This document shows, in pieces, positions 63,612 through 64,000 of a stretch of DNA of 64,000 nucleotides. Below the pieces are notes generated by a model. The model did no database searches, had not been told where the DNA came from, and saw nothing but the letters and a program-made list of their open reading frames with translations. This DNA is from Tateyamaria omphalii. Its GTDB lineage: Bacteria > Pseudomonadota > Alphaproteobacteria > Rhodobacterales > Rhodobacteraceae. The stretch's first letter is position 1; each line of letters opens with the position of its first letter. The position numbers and the translations under genes are program-made. The stretch is taken from positions 248,001 through 312,000 of the forward strand of contig NZ_BMWT01000005.1 of assembly GCF_014651375.1 (NCBI RefSeq), written 5' to 3'.

Positions 63612-64000
63612 ATGCGCGACGCTGTCATCGTCTCAACCGCTCGTACCCCTATTGGCAAGGCCTACCGCGGGGCATTCAATGCGACGATGCCGCAGGCTTT
63701 GGCGGCACATGCCATCGAACACGCCGTCAATCGGGCCGGTGTTGAAGGCGGCGAAGTGCAGGATGTGATCCTTGGGGCTGCGCTGCAACAAGGGCACACT
63801 GCCAGCAACATAGCACGACAGGCGGCTATTCGGGCCGGGTTGCCCGTGACCGTAGCCGGCATGAGCCTGGATCGGCAATGCGCGTCGGGCATGATGGCGA
63901 TTGCGACAGCTTCCAAACAAGTGGTCCAGGATGGGATGGATGTGGTCATCGGCGGCGGGGTTGAATCCGTGTCCATGGTGCAAACACCCGAAATGCGGGC
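63612..64000 (+). CDS. Acetyl-CoA acetyltransferase (thiolase), 3' end missing
   Basis: The first 129 residues of a thiolase: MRDAVIVSTARTPIGKAYRG, VILGAALQQGHTASNIARQA and the acyl-accepting Cys in GMSLDRQCASGMMAIATASK, then DVVIGGGVESVSMV. The frame has no stop before the window edge. It probably completes an acyl-CoA degradation set with the SDR, MDR and MaoC genes. Confidence 0.93.
   Translation, partial: MRDAVIVSTARTPIGKAYRGAFNATMPQALAAHAIEHAVNRAGVEGGEVQDVILGAALQQGHTASNIARQAAIRAGLPVTVAGMSLDRQCASGMMAIATASKQVVQDGMDVVIGGGVESVSMVQTPEMR

Overview
The window looks like chromosomal DNA of a marine alphaproteobacterium of the Rhodobacterales (roseobacter group). This rests on the gene content: a ChpT phosphotransferase of the CtrA pathway, an olsBA ornithine-lipid operon, IalB and Hint-domain proteins, a ribosomal protein L21 with a long Ala/Lys tail and helix-hairpin-helix domain, a 3TM holin of the gene-transfer-agent type, and short GC-rich intergenic repeats. 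The genus is not determined.

Bases 1 to about 9947 are the right part of an integrated prophage or phage-derived island. It abuts the 3' end of a tRNA-Arg(CCG) gene, a common integration target. From the left edge it holds the end of a virion protein, an SGNH/SASA carbohydrate esterase, an endolysin, a chain of overlapping small membrane genes including a holin, two more structural or tail-associated genes, a secreted thermonuclease and its partner. A cargo segment follows (about 5.8-9.9 kb): three unrecognised membrane proteins, one decayed small gene, an HMCES/YedK-type protein and a Cys-rich small protein. A perfect 28-bp palindrome sits between the cargo and the tRNA. The integrase and the other att site must lie left of the window.

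From 10 to 28.5 kb is ordinary chromosome: periplasmic CpdB, a DUF882 peptidase-like protein and an L,D-transpeptidase; an lpxD-acp-KAS operon; IalB; a HerA-like ATPase; a complete branched-chain amino acid ABC operon (livJ-G-F-x-H-M) with an extra secreted protein inside; a PQQ-type sugar dehydrogenase and a VOC protein. From 28.8 to 43.6 kb is a more variable region: a TPR-GT32 glycosyltransferase next to an LTD-Hint protein, a UGT-type glycosyltransferase, an oxidoreductase with a divergent LysR regulator, a membrane LytTR regulator with a strong dyad near MipA/OmpV and an exported FAH-like protein, an isochorismatase-like hydrolase, tRNA-Ser(CGA), tandem DUF2059-like proteins and a second Hint protein.

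From 43.9 to 56.3 kb is a housekeeping block: rplU-rpmA, three GNATs and a LysE exporter leading into obgE-proB-proA, chpT, a DUF3553 protein, olsB-olsA, rpsB-tsf and a proline iminopeptidase. From 56.7 kb to the right edge are a LuxR-type regulator with a degenerate histidine phosphatase and aroQ, then a set of MaoC, MDR, SDR and thiolase genes that suggests acyl-CoA (fatty acid or related) catabolism; the thiolase runs off the window. No insertion sequence, rRNA or CRISPR array was seen. The least explained parts are the prophage cargo membrane genes, the candidate anti-Shine-Dalgarno small RNA at 18.4 kb, a 23-nt dispersed repeat present three times, and the LytTR/MipA/FAH locus.
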